64,000 nt of DNA from Ctena decussata (Eukaryota > Mollusca > Bivalvia > Lucinida > Lucinidae). The notes under the pieces are model-generated. The model was not told the DNA's origin. It made no database searches and saw nothing but the letters and a program-made list of their open reading frames with translations. How positions within the stretch are numbered: position 1 is the first letter of the stretch; each line of letters begins with the position of its first letter. Where the stretch lies: assembly GCA_963989385.1 (NCBI GenBank), contig OZ022513.1, positions 22,013,928-22,077,927 on the forward strand, read 5' to 3'. The translations under genes were made by a program, and so were the position numbers. Positions 45,694 through 56,086 of this stretch are shown in pieces.

Positions 45694-47115
45694 TCAAACA
45701 CATGTGGCAGTTCCGTTATTGTAATTCGGACAAGAACGTACAAAGTACTTCAAGTAGTCATCAACACTGTATTTTATAGTTTCACAGGTGCCCGCGATTT
45801 TCAGTTGGGTGTTGCATGTTTCCATGAAATGCTTCAGCCATACAATTTTGCAAGTGCATTCGAGACGATCTATCGGTACCTTCAGGGTGACTAGACTCTT
45901 AAGAAACCGGATGGCTTCTGGCATTGTATTAATCAGGGTATGCTCTAAATTTAGATCGACCAAATTCACGAGATCTTTGAACGTTTCATTGGCGATGTAT
46001 TCCAAGGGGTTGTGATTTATTGTTAGGTTCTTGAGAAACCCCATACCATCAAAATCGTTGTTTTCGAAACTACGAATATCATTCTGCGACAGGTCTAGGC
46101 TAGTAATGTTTTTCAGTTTCGATAGGGCCCCTGGTACTCTAGACAGGGAGCAGTTTCTCAAGCTCAGAGTTGACATTTTCGTTCCTACCGCTACATCAAC
46201 AGATGCGTCGCTTACAAAAACAAGCCGGTTAGAGTCCAACACTAAGGTCTCGACGTTTCGCAGGAAACGAAGCAGTGTCGGGAAAACTCTTAGGTTGTCA
46301 TCAATTAAAGATATATAATGCAGATGCGAGAGAAGATTGGACCCTCCAAAAGATGGAATAAGAATTCCCGAGTCCCCTATTTGATGATTATGATCAAAAT
46401 ACAGTGCGTTCAAATACCGCAGTCGGGAAAGCGCCAGCGGAACAGCAATAAGTTCGGTGTTTTGCATTGAAAGTGTTGTTAATGTTCCCTCAAATCCATG
46501 GAAAGCGTTCGGCGGGAGTGTAAAGAAAGAGCCACCAGTTACGTTGAGGAAATCCAAAGCCTGGAGATGGCGGACAGTTGTTGGCCAGTCTCGCAATGAC
46601 GAACTACCAAACTCGAACTTTGATAATCTATCTCCGATAGCATACAGAACTGACTCGGTAAACGACGTTTCATTTATTTTGTTGTATGTAACGTCTAAAT
46701 GGGTTAACTCATCTAATACAGCAATTGCCGGTGGAAGTACTTTCAGTTCATTACTGCCAAGATTAAGATAATGCAAGTTGCCGTCTAATCCATCGAAAGC
46801 TTTAGGCCCAACCACTGATATATTGTTAGATTGAAGGTTTAGGATGGTAAGTTTAGTGAGATTCTTGAAAGCTTCATCAGGAATTGTGTCGATCAAGTTG
46901 TCTTGTAGTCTAAGTTCTTCTATTTGTATTTGGGGTGGGCTCACTTTGTAGAATTTCGGAATGGTTGTTAAGGCTCTATCGGGCCCCGAGCAGTCCATTA
47001 CGTTGCCTGTGCAGGTACACGCTCTTCTTGGATCTCCGGTTGGGTTGTCCGCCGGACAGATTATTGCTTGGCCATCACTAAACTTTATCAGACACACTAG
47101 GACAGCCAGGTAAAC
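45694..47115 (-). CDS. Secreted leucine-rich-repeat protein, paralog 3 (LRR-3), last exon
   Basis: The exon encodes 473 residues plus stop. It starts after a CTGTTTTACAG acceptor (AG at 47116-47117) in phase 0, as in LRR-2. The first codon that could be read as a start is GTG, and an in-frame TAA lies just inside the upstream intron, so the initiator Met is in another exon. The exon opens with a hydrophobic segment (VYLAVLVCLIKF). The N-cap (exon C20, C33, C35, C42) has a longer first spacing than its paralogs. About 14 LRRs and the two shared irregular repeats follow (one with GDRLSKFEFGSSS). The C-cap starts ECTCKIVWLK and contains GTCETI. The protein ends NYNNGTATCV. It is the most divergent of the three and lies 20 kb from LRR-2. 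Confidence 0.87.
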   Translation of the reverse strand, partial: VYLAVLVCLIKFSDGQAIICPADNPTGDPRRACTCTGNVMDCSGPDRALTTIPKFYKVSPPQIQIEELRLQDNLIDTIPDEAFKNLTKLTILNLQSNNISVVGPKAFDGLDGNLHYLNLGSNELKVLPPAIAVLDELTHLDVTYNKINETSFTESVLYAIGDRLSKFEFGSSSLRDWPTTVRHLQALDFLNVTGGSFFTLPPNAFHGFEGTLTTLSMQNTELIAVPLALSRLRYLNALYFDHNHQIGDSGILIPSFGGSNLLSHLHYISLIDDNLRVFPTLLRFLRNVETLVLDSNRLVFVSDASVDVAVGTKMSTLSLRNCSLSRVPGALSKLKNITSLDLSQNDIRSFENNDFDGMGFLKNLTINHNPLEYIANETFKDLVNLVDLNLEHTLINTMPEAIRFLKSLVTLKVPIDRLECTCKIVWLKHFMETCNTQLKIAGTCETIKYSVDDYLKYFVRSCPNYNNGTATCV

Positions 47116-47149
47116 CTGTAAAACAGTGACGATTCCAGATTAGCTTTTT

Positions 47150-47333
47150 GAGCCGCAACACGACAAAACCAACATCTGCGCCCAGCGCAATCTGATCAGA
47201 ATCTTCGCAGTGCGCATAAAGGGTTCCTATTGGTCTACCTCCATACCGACAGCGAAGACTGTGATCAGACTAGATGATCTGAGTCTTTGCTGGGCGCACA
47301 AGCCACTTTGTTGGTTTTGTCGTGTCACGGCCC
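47150..47333. mobile_element. Palindromic MITE family 1, copy 17, in the LRR-3 intron
   Basis: Shortened copy (GAGCCGCAACACGAC ... GTCGTGTCACGGCCC). It begins 33 bp upstream of the LRR-3 acceptor AG. Confidence 0.83.
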
Positions 47334-47506
47334 ATCTTAGTGAGAATGGGAACAATACAAAAGGGAGGTAGTTCTTACCATAAAGAATGTGTCTCAGGGG
47401 CGTAGCCAGGCTAAATAATTTGATGAAGCAAGCATTTTTGAGATATATATCTGAATGCACATACCTTCAAGGGAGATCACTCTATTATTGAAAAATCTGC
47501 ACCCCC

Positions 47507-47507
47507 A

Positions 47508-47547
<40 letters not shown>
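47507..47547. repeat. (CA)n microsatellite
   Basis: About 19 CA units. Confidence 0.95.
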
Positions 47548-47551
<4 letters not shown>

Positions 47552-47609
47552 CATTTTGACAAAAAGAACAGCTTTCAGTATACAATTCTCTTTCTTTCCT
47601 ATCTTAGAG

Positions 47610-47734
47610 CCCGCCCAGCGGGCACATGACGTCGAAATGATGTCTTACTGACGTCTTACTGACGTCGATGCGACGTCATTACGTCACTTCGACGTCAGTG
47701 CGACGTCGTTTCAACGTCATGTGCCTGCTGGGCG
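47610..47734. mobile_element. CRE-like palindromic MITE with 8-bp target duplication
   Basis: CGCCCAGCGGGCACATGACG and its near-complement bound an element packed with GACGTC. TCTTAGAG occurs at 47602-47609 and 47735-47742, an 8-bp direct repeat with two extra bases at the left junction. That size suggests a hAT-like origin. Confidence 0.75.
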
Positions 47735-47742
47735 TCTTAGAG

Positions 47743-48503
47743 TCTACTCATAAAGGAAAGAGTCTAGAGGAGAAATGCTTTCCTTTAAAAGCTGACCCTC
47801 ATTGAAAAAGGGGCAAATGCAAAGTTGCTTGCCTTGAAAGTATACCCATTTAGCTTCATTGTGCTTCCAGGCCCCTGTGCGTCCATTTTATTTGCTACAT
47901 GTACTTCTCTTAACCCAATTGTGCCAGATGGACTCATAATTCTGTTCGTATAAATTGGACGAGTCCATTTGTGAATTAAAAGATGTCAGGTTTATTTTCT
48001 AGTTCAGTTTAAACATATTTTATTCATAATTTCACTGACATTTTACTAGTGAATGACACGATTTATATTTTACTGTAGCACAACGCGGCTGTTTCTGGCA
48101 ATTTTTGGCTAAAATTCTTTCCGAAAAGGCCTGAAATGTAGCGTTCTCAACCGGCATTATGCTACAGACAATATCACTTCAAGCGACTGATGTCACGCTA
48201 TGACGTCACTTTTTGAGCTGGTGTAACGTAATTTGTACGCGACGTCAATCCGATGGCAGTTGCAAGCGGCTTTCTCAAATCGCCGACTTCTTTTTTTTCT
48301 ATTTATTATAATGACGTTTTAACCCAGTTTCTGGCAGCAAACTGTGTTTGCACCCATAATTATAATAGCGAAAGGCGCTGAGCAAAGCAAAATTAACGAG
48401 AAATGGCTAAGAAAAAAAGGTATTTTTGAAACAGTCTCTTTTCAGTCATTTGCTTAAGATTAAAAATAAAATGAAAATTTACTTTTTTCTTTCCGGTTAA
48501 TAC

Positions 48504-48539
<36 letters not shown>

Positions 48540-48941
48540 ATCTCATGTATTGAAATTGCACCCGTGATACGTACTTGTGAAATTTCTGAAAATGCAGATG
48601 AAAAATATGAACCACTATTTTAAAGTGATTATTAAGTAATGAAATCCAGTGTAATGTTACCATAATTACAACTTTTTCTCAAAGTTGTGGAAACACCTTT
48701 TTCCAACTAATATACAATTTTTCTGCGCTAAATAATGTCACTGCTGCACATTGCCGGGCTGAAAAGTAACCTTTCTCATTGTTTTTATATTTTACCATCG
48801 GTACTAAGCTCACCATAACGCAACCCTCCCCCACCCCCTCTGGGGTGCGACCATAATTTCCCGCGAAAACACTGTTATTCTTGTGAAAATGTAAATACGA
48901 GCATCACAATTATATTAACATAACTCTATACTGTCATAGAT
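47743..48941. other. No gene recognised
   Basis: AT-rich with the 32-A run. This is the region 5' of LRR-3 beyond its intron MITE, so the LRR-3 first exon may be here or further upstream. Confidence 0.5.
48505..48536. repeat. Run of 32 A
   Basis: Uninterrupted A homopolymer. No retrotransposon body was recognised directly upstream. Confidence 0.9.
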
Positions 48942-49158
48942 GTGCCGCGACACGACAAAAATAACACGTGAGTTCAACAAAGACTCAAATCAGCCTGGGC
49001 ATCCGCCCAGTCTGATCAGATTTTTTGCTGTGCGCTTAAAGGGTAGCAAAGGGTCTAAGCTAGCTCTATGCAGACATCGGACTGCACGGATGCCCAGGCT
49101 TATCTGAGTCTTCGCTCGGGTCACATACCACTTTGTTTCTTTTGTCGTGTCACGACTC
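48942..49158. mobile_element. Palindromic MITE family 1, copy 18, subfamily B
   Basis: GTGCCGCGACACGAC at the left and GTCGTGTCACGACTC at the right. The sub-terminal ACGTGAGTTCAACAAAGACT and TCACATACCACTTTG resemble copies 11 and 15. Confidence 0.8.
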
Positions 49159-49174
49159 AGATAAAGGTTTAAAA

Positions 49175-49279
49175 TCCCAGTTAGCACTTAACTTTGAAAC
49201 ATAATATGAACGTCGATGCAGCGTCATGAGGTTGCAATGACATTGATATGACGTTGTTTCAACGTAATGTGCTCGCTGG
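49175..49279. mobile_element. Diverged CRE-like MITE
   Basis: CCCAGTTAGCACTTAACTTTG at the left and GTTTCAACGTAATGTGCTCG at the right, same layout as 47610-47734 with many substitutions. It begins about 16 bp after MITE copy 18. Confidence 0.55.
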
Positions 49280-49616
49280 CTGGTTCCGAACTTACCAGTT
49301 CCATGTTTTGTCTTCAGTACAGGTCTGTCTGGCTATTGTCAACAGAATCCGTGACACAAGTCGTGGATGTTTAAATAACAATTTATTATCGCATTATCAA
49401 CTTGTTTGTCTTTGCGGCGCAATTCTGGCATTTTAATAGATATGTCTACTAGCTTTCTATCTTGAAAAGGCTATATGGTGTATCAAGAAAGATTAGCTAC
49501 CAGACCAGGAAGTAGCTACTAGTTACCACCTGTCGATTATGTTATTTTAGATTTTGATGAATATGGACACAGAAAGTCAAATAAATGAAACGATTTTTTT
49601 AATGTTACGAAATATT

Positions 49617-49765
49617 GTGGAGCGGCTGTATAGTAGCGTAGACGCTAGACTACCAGTCCAGGGATCGCAGGTTCGATCCGCACTCTTCTAGATCTGGTCT
49701 TTCGGATTAGAGTTGAAACCGAGGTCCTGTCTCCATACAATCTATGTGTTGGTGGGATGTTAGAC
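49617..49765 (+). mobile_element. SINE-4, tRNA-related
   Basis: GCTGTATAGTAGCGTAGACG resembles an A-box region, and GCAGGTTCGATCCGC is a near-perfect B box about 45 bp downstream. The body contains CTGTCTCCATACAATC. Confidence 0.55.
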
Positions 49766-49944
49766 CCGAGTTCACTCAATGAAAATAATGTCTTCTTCCG
49801 AAAAGTGGATGAGAACTTTTTCCTCACGCAGCGCGCCTAGACAGGCCGTAGAATATTGCAGCAATTTATTCGGAAACAAATCATTGAGATAGCGGGTGAG
49901 GCTATCGTTGACGTCGACGGCAAAATATGACATAAAAATATCAT

Positions 49945-50182
49945 TTATCATATGACGTCGCATCTGAGAGTGTAATAAAGCCATGCATTAAAAACGATAA
50001 TCCACTAGTGGATTAAATATGCAAATTACGTCGTAACGTTATACGTTGACGTCAATAAAAACGTCGCGTTTTCTAATGGCAAAATCGTGACGTTTGAGTG
50101 CAAATTTTGCTAATAAATTGCAATTTTAGTGTCATATGATAAATAGAATCTGGAATTCGTGCTCCTGTATTATTGAATTTAA
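49945..50182 (-). mobile_element. Dispersed repeat family 2, copy 4, inverted
   Basis: TTATCATATGACGTCGCATC through GTGTCATATGATAAATAG, with a truncated outer arm ending TGTATTATTGAATTTA. Confidence 0.75.
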
Positions 50183-50275
50183 TATGAATTAAATAGGTGT
50201 TACCTATATACGTGCGTTCCCATCCACTTGATATGGCTACTTCTTAAGATGGATGTATATAACGATGTTTAGGCC

Positions 50276-50448
50276 AAAATTTATATAGCTGTGAAAAATG
50301 TAGGTGGATGTAGGGTTCTTTTCTCTGCAAATCTTCTGATGATGGTTTATATTTGAACCAAGTTTTGTAAAAATATCTTCAACGGTTATAAAGTTACAGA
50401 GGGAACACCATTTCTATACTGAACAAGAAATGTTACAGTGTGTAACAA
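50276..50448. repeat. Tandem array A, left part
   Basis: One recognisable unit (TCTGATGATGGTTTATATTT) before array B begins. The reading resumes at 51649, so B interrupts A. Confidence 0.6.
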
Positions 50449-51648
50449 ATGCCCCCGAAGGCCCCTATCACCTGGTATTTGATCCCTGTCCTTTGACTGT
50501 GGACTTGACCTTGGTTATGGGAACCTAAATTTTGTGCATGACACAACTTACCATTTTAATTTACCTTTCTGTAAAAATTGATTAAATTCGCTTCAGCAGT
50601 TTTTGAGACAGCTTGAACACAAGATTTGTAAGAGACAAACTTATGACCTTTGACTGTGACCTTGACCTTGGTTGTGAGAACCTAAATTTTGTGCATGACA
50701 CAACTTCTCATTTTGGTTTACCTTTCTGTAAGATTTGATTCAATTCGCATCAGCAATATTTGAGATATCTTGGATACAAGATGTGTAGGAGACAAACTTA
50801 TGACCTTTGATTGTGACCTTGACCTTTGTCATGGAAACCTAAATTTTGTGCATGACACATCTTCTCATTTTGGTCTACCTTTCTGTAAAATTTGATTCAA
50901 TTCACTTCAGGGTTTTTTCAGTTATTGCTGACATACAAGACAAACTTATGACCTTTGATTATGACCTTGACCTCGGTCATGGGAACATAAATTTTGTGTA
51001 GGACACATCTTCTCATTTTGGTCTACCTTTCTGTGAAATTTGATTTAATTCACTTCAGCGGGTTTTTGAGTTATTGTGGAAACACGATTTGTAAGGGTCA
51101 AACCTATGACCTTTAATTGTGACCTTGACCTTGGTCATGGGAACCTAAATTTTGTGCATGACACACCTTCTCATTATGGTTTACCTGTCTGTGAAATTTG
51201 ATTCAGTTCACTTCAGGGGTTTTTGAGTTATTGTGGACACACGATTTGTAAGGGTCAAACCTATGACCTTTGACTGTGACCTTGACCTTGGATGTGGGAA
51301 CCTAAACTTTGTGCGCAACACACCTTCTCATTATGGTTTTCCTTTCTGTGAAATTTGATTCAATTCACTTCAGAGGTTTTTGAGTTATGGCGGACACACG
51401 ATTTGTAAGGGTCAAACCTATGACCTTTGATTGTGACCTTGACCTTGGTCATGGGAGCCTAAATTTTGTGCGCGACACACCTTCTCAATTTGGTCTACCT
51501 TTATGTGAAATTTGATTAAATTCCCTTCAGTGGTTTTTGAGTTATGGTGGACACACGATTTGTAACGGACGGACGGACAGACGGACGGACGGACAGACGG
51601 ACGGACGGTGCGATTTTAATATGCCACCCGAAGTTCCTTCGGGGGCAT
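50449..51648. mobile_element. Array B: seven units with GACCTTTGA/GACCTTGACC motifs, bounded by TIRs
   Basis: ATGCCCCCGAAGG at 50449 and its complement at 51636-51648 bound the element. Seven units of about 150-161 bp each contain ATGACCTTTGA(C/T)TGTGACC and GACCTTGGTCATGGGA (with variants). It ends in a GGACGGACAGACGGACGGAC tract. No long ORF. Confidence 0.7.
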
Positions 51649-53512
51649 AAAAATTACAAAGGGGCATAATTTCATTAAAAATGTAGGCAGAGCTACTGAT
51701 CTTGTTTTTCTGCACATCATTTGATGATGCTTTATAATTGAACAAAATTTCATGAAAATATCTTTAATTAAAGCAAAATGTACTATTTTCAATGCTCAAA
51801 AGGGCAAAATGTACTATTTTCAATGCTCAAATGGGATAACTCCAAAAAATCCGGAATAACTGTCTTGTTTCCTTCACATCTGTGTAAATTTCATGAAAAT
51901 ATCTCTTTAGGTTTTTAAGATACAGAACATGTGGATCTTGTTCTCTGCACATCGTCTGATGATGCTTTATATTTGTATAAAAATTGCTGAAAATATTTAT
52001 TACAGTTTTAAAGTTTTTAAAGAACAAACATGATTTACATACCGTACTTTAATTTACAAAGAGGCATAATTCCATAAAAAGTGTAGATGGAGTTACAGTC
52101 CTTGTTCACTGCACATTGTCTGATGTTTTATATTTGTACCAAGTTTCACAAAAATAACTCATATAGTTTCAGAGCTATGGAGCAAACATGATTTCCATAT
52201 TAAAATTTTCAAAGGGGCATAATTCTGTAGTAAATGTAGGCAGGATTTTCTCTGCCCATCAAGTCATGATACTTTAAAGTTGTACTAAGTTTTGCGAAAA
52301 TATCTCATATAGTTTCAGAGTCATGGAGCGGACACAATTTCCATACTAAAATTTACAAAGGGGCATAATTCCATAAAAATGTAGGTGGAGTTACGATTCT
52401 TGTTCTCTGCACATCCTCTGATCATGCTCTATATTTGTACTAACTTTCATAAAAATATCTCATAAAGTTTTAGAGATATGGAGCAGACACGATTTCCATA
52501 CTAAAATTTACAAAGGGGCATAATTCCATAAAAAATGTCAGTGGAGTTATGGGCCTTGCTCTCCGCATTTCGTCTGATGATGCTTTATATTTGTACCAAG
52601 TTTCTTGAAATCATCTCAATTGGTTACAGAATTATTGAGCGGACACAATTTCCATACTAAAATTTTCAAAGGGCCATAACTCTGTAAAAATGTAGGTGGA
52701 GTAGCAGGTCTTGCTCTCCACACATCCTCTGATGATACTCTATATTTGTACTAAGTTTCATGAAAATATCTCGTACAGTTGTAGAGTTATGGAGCGGACA
52801 TGATTTCCATACCTAAATTTACAAAGGGGCATAATTCCATAAAAAATATAGGTGGGGTTACGGGTCTTGCTCTCTGCATGTCGTCTAATGATGCTTTGAA
52901 TTTGTACTAAGTTTTGTTAAATTATCTAAGTCGGTTATAGAGTTATTGAGCGGACACGATTTCTAAACTAAAATTTTCAAAGTGACATAATTCCGTAAAA
53001 AATGTAGGCGGAGTTATGGGCCTTGCTCTCTGCATGTCGTCTGATGATGCTATATATTTGTACCAAGTTTCGAGAAATTATCTCAATCTGTTACAGAGTT
53101 ATTGAGCAGACACGATTTCCATACTAAAGTTTTCAAAGAGCCATAATTCCGTAAAAATTGTAAGTGGAGTTACGGGTCTTGCTCTCTGCACATCGTCTGA
53201 TCATGTTTTATATTTGTAACAAGTTTTGTGAAATTATCTCAATCTGTTACAGTTATTGAGTGGACAGGATTACCATACTTAAATTTTCAAAGGGGTATTA
53301 TTCTGTAAAAATGTAGGTGGAGTTACCGGTCTTGCTCTCTGCATGTCGTCTGATGATGCTTTATATTTGTACTAAGTTTCGTGAAATTATCTCATTCGGT
53401 TACAGAGTTATTGAGCGGACACGATTTGTGACAGACGGACGGACAGTCAGACAGACAGACGACCAGGGCAAAAACAGTATGTCTCCGACCCCTTCGGGGG
53501 GAGACATAAAAA
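51649..53512. repeat. Tandem array A, main part
   Basis: About 12 units with GTGGAGTTACGGGTCTTGCT, TCTGATGATGCTTTATATTT, TATTGAGCGGACACGATT and TTCAAAGGGGCATAATTCC blocks. It ends in GACGGACGGACAGTCAGACA and a terminal hairpin, TATGTCTCCGACCCCTTCGG. Confidence 0.8.
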
Positions 53513-53906
53513 ATAATCGTACATACCTTCCTTTTAAAGCTTTATATCTAAGGCTTCCTTAACACCAGATACCTCAAACCAGAATGTAGCATTGTCAATT
53601 TTTCTTCTTGGTGACTTTGTGGAAGTTGTTGAAATCATGTATGGCAAGCTCAAAATAATATACAGAATTGATGATTGCTGAGTTAATCACAGACAAACAC
53701 CAATGTGTATGAACCAGCCAATACAAATATCTAAGTCTTCTTAGGCTGTGACTTGTCTCCAAATCAGATGTGCTGGATTACAGTTAAAATCTCCTAAAAT
53801 GTATAAAATGAAAAATGATTTTTCAGTTATTCATTTTTACAGTACATGCAAATGCATGTACATGTAACATGTACCAAAAACACCTGAATAGCTCACCTAA
53901 GTCAAA

Positions 53907-53919
53907 AGGTCAAAGGTCA
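53907..53919 (+). promoter_or_regulatory. Perfect DR1 motif (AGGTCA-A-AGGTCA)
   Basis: Exact direct repeat of AGGTCA with a 1-nt spacer, followed at 53925 by GGGTCA. This is the consensus for RXR/HNF4-type nuclear receptors. It lies in repeat-derived DNA with no nearby gene, so function is doubtful. Confidence 0.4.
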
Positions 53920-54165
53920 ACCTAGGGTCACCATTTGAACAAATCCGAGAGTATATTAATTTCAAATGCTGTGTACATGTACATGTACCAAGTTTCAGTG
54001 TCATGGGTCATTTGATTGTGGAAGCTTTTTAACGATATGTGCATGACAGCCATATTGGTTACCAGGAAAAATTCGAAGTTGGTGAAATATGAGTGACCTT
54101 GATCAAAAACTGATACTGACCTCTGTTACTCAATAAACTTCAAGTAGCCATTTATTTGACTATAC

Positions 54166-55343
54166 CAGGCTTACAAGTGGCTTTTCATGAAAAAGTAGGA
54201 AAAAAGTAGGAATCATTTCAAGAAAAAAGTAGGAAAAAAGTAGGAATCTTATGATAAAAAGTAGGAACTATTTAAACAATTTTACCAATAAATCTCATAC
54301 ATATTACCTCACTTTAGCGCAGAAGAACAGTTCAGAAAAACTTGATTCACAAGATATAAGGGCTGTCTAACTTCAGGAGGCTCTGACATCTTACTGAACA
54401 TGCTGCTGTCAACCTTAATTTTTTTTTTATTTATTAATCAAATTGAACATTTAAACAAACCATAAAATGTAGTGAAAGACTTTTCAACCAGGAGGTAAGA
54501 TGTTATAATATGAAAATGTTGCTTTGAACAAGATATAATGGTGGTTTATATGAAATAGGACCTGAATGTGATTTGTCAGGGCACAAGGAATGAGAGCAGT
54601 CAGAAATCCAATCACAGCATCCCAATGTCTTTCTCTGGAACATGTGTTAAACTGCAAGATGAGTAAAACCAGTCATTTCCACCTCTAGTCAGAACTGAAC
54701 AAGAAATGCATTTGCAAGTGTGAATGCCCATCAGAAGTCCATTCTTATTTGAAAGAATGACTAAAATGGTATTACTGATATGTATAAATGGGGGGTCTGG
54801 GGGGCACAGCCCCCCAGAAGCCAAAAACGATTTAGAAAATCACATTCTGATAGTGCTCCCCAGCTCCCCAAAATTAAGAGCTTGCTCCCTAGCTCCCTGA
54901 AAATAATTGCTAGTGCTTCCTAGCTCCCTGAAAATAAATGGCCATTCTCCCCAGCTACCCAAAACCCTTCAGAGGGGCTCATCCTTCACATTAAGCAACA
55001 TGCATGTTCAAAATATTCAATTCAAACTTCCTCTTAGGCATGAATGGCCAGAGGTCGAGACACATTTCTCATGCAGCTTGCATAAGAGGTCAACAGTAGC
55101 ATGTTCAAAGACTCTGTAAGAACCTCATCAGTAGTATATGCCATCAGTCCTAAAATCATGTAGCATGTTTCATTCTGCAACAGACTAAAACAGTTTGAAA
55201 TATACATTTTTTATTTTCATTTTCATTCAAAAAGTAGGAATAGTAGGAATATTTTTGAAAAAAGTAGGAAAAAAGTAGGAACAGGGCAAAAAAGTAGGAA
55301 AAGTAGGAAAAAGTAGGAAAAAGTAGGACTACTTGTAAGCCTG
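54166..55343. mobile_element. hAT-like non-autonomous element with AAAAGTAGG termini
   Basis: TIRs CAGGCTTACAAGTGG and ACTTGTAAGCCTG; CTATAC flanks both sides (54160-54165 and 55344-55349). Just inside each end are several AAAAAAGTAGGAA repeats in the same orientation. It contains GCTCCCTAGCTCCCTGAAAAT repeats at 54855-54965 and a GGGGGGTCTGGGGGGC hairpin near 54790. No transposase. Confidence 0.65.
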
Positions 55344-56086
55344 CTATACATACAAACTTTTATACCAAAGGTTTCAACAAATTCAAAGATATCTCATTAA
55401 GTTGCAGAAATTTCTCAAGCATTAGGAAGCACACGTCTGACCTATGAGTTATCTGTAAAAAGGCCAAGATCAACTCAGGGTTATCATTTGAACACGGAAG
55501 TGCCATTTAAATAGAGACAAAATCTATGGTCCAGTGAGACTCGAATGATCTGCGAGTCTATGATCCAAGGTCTGAAGCACCTAACCACTTACTTACACTA
55601 GGTAACTGGGATGCAAACTGAGTTAACTGGGATATGCTTCATTCACACAGTTGATACTTGTCTGACTCACTCTAAAGTGTAGAAAAATTGCCATCAGAGG
55701 AGATGGCAAATCCCCCAACTGAAGACCCCATGGGCCTTGGTAAAAAGGGTGCACTTCAAAACACATATAAGTAATATATTGTCGTTCTTTTATGCTTCTG
55801 ATTGACATTATCTGTTTAACAGATGAATTATTATCTTATACTCAGACTTAAACATTATGCTTGACTGCTAAAAAGAGGTGAAATCTCAAACAGCAACCAT
55901 GTACACAGATGTATAGCATATGATACACTCAACATTTGATTGTGTGAAGAATAATTTCTATTTAGCACAAACCCTACAAACCTAATTTTGAGCTCTCAAG
56001 TAGGTGAATTTGGACAAAGAATCCAAATCTGAAAAAAAAAATATTTTTGTTACATGGTTTTGTAGTGGGTGTGGCGGGGGGTGGGG

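Noticed and set aside
49772..49984. 71-codon minus-strand frame with an acidic, helical-looking sequence
   Set aside because: It overlaps the end of a SINE-4 body and family 2 copy 4; composition is explained by these repeats.
50276..53512. CRISPR-like or satellite array
   Set aside because: Units are long and degenerate with no constant short repeat and unique spacers, and the genome is eukaryotic. They are diverged tandem or mobile repeats.
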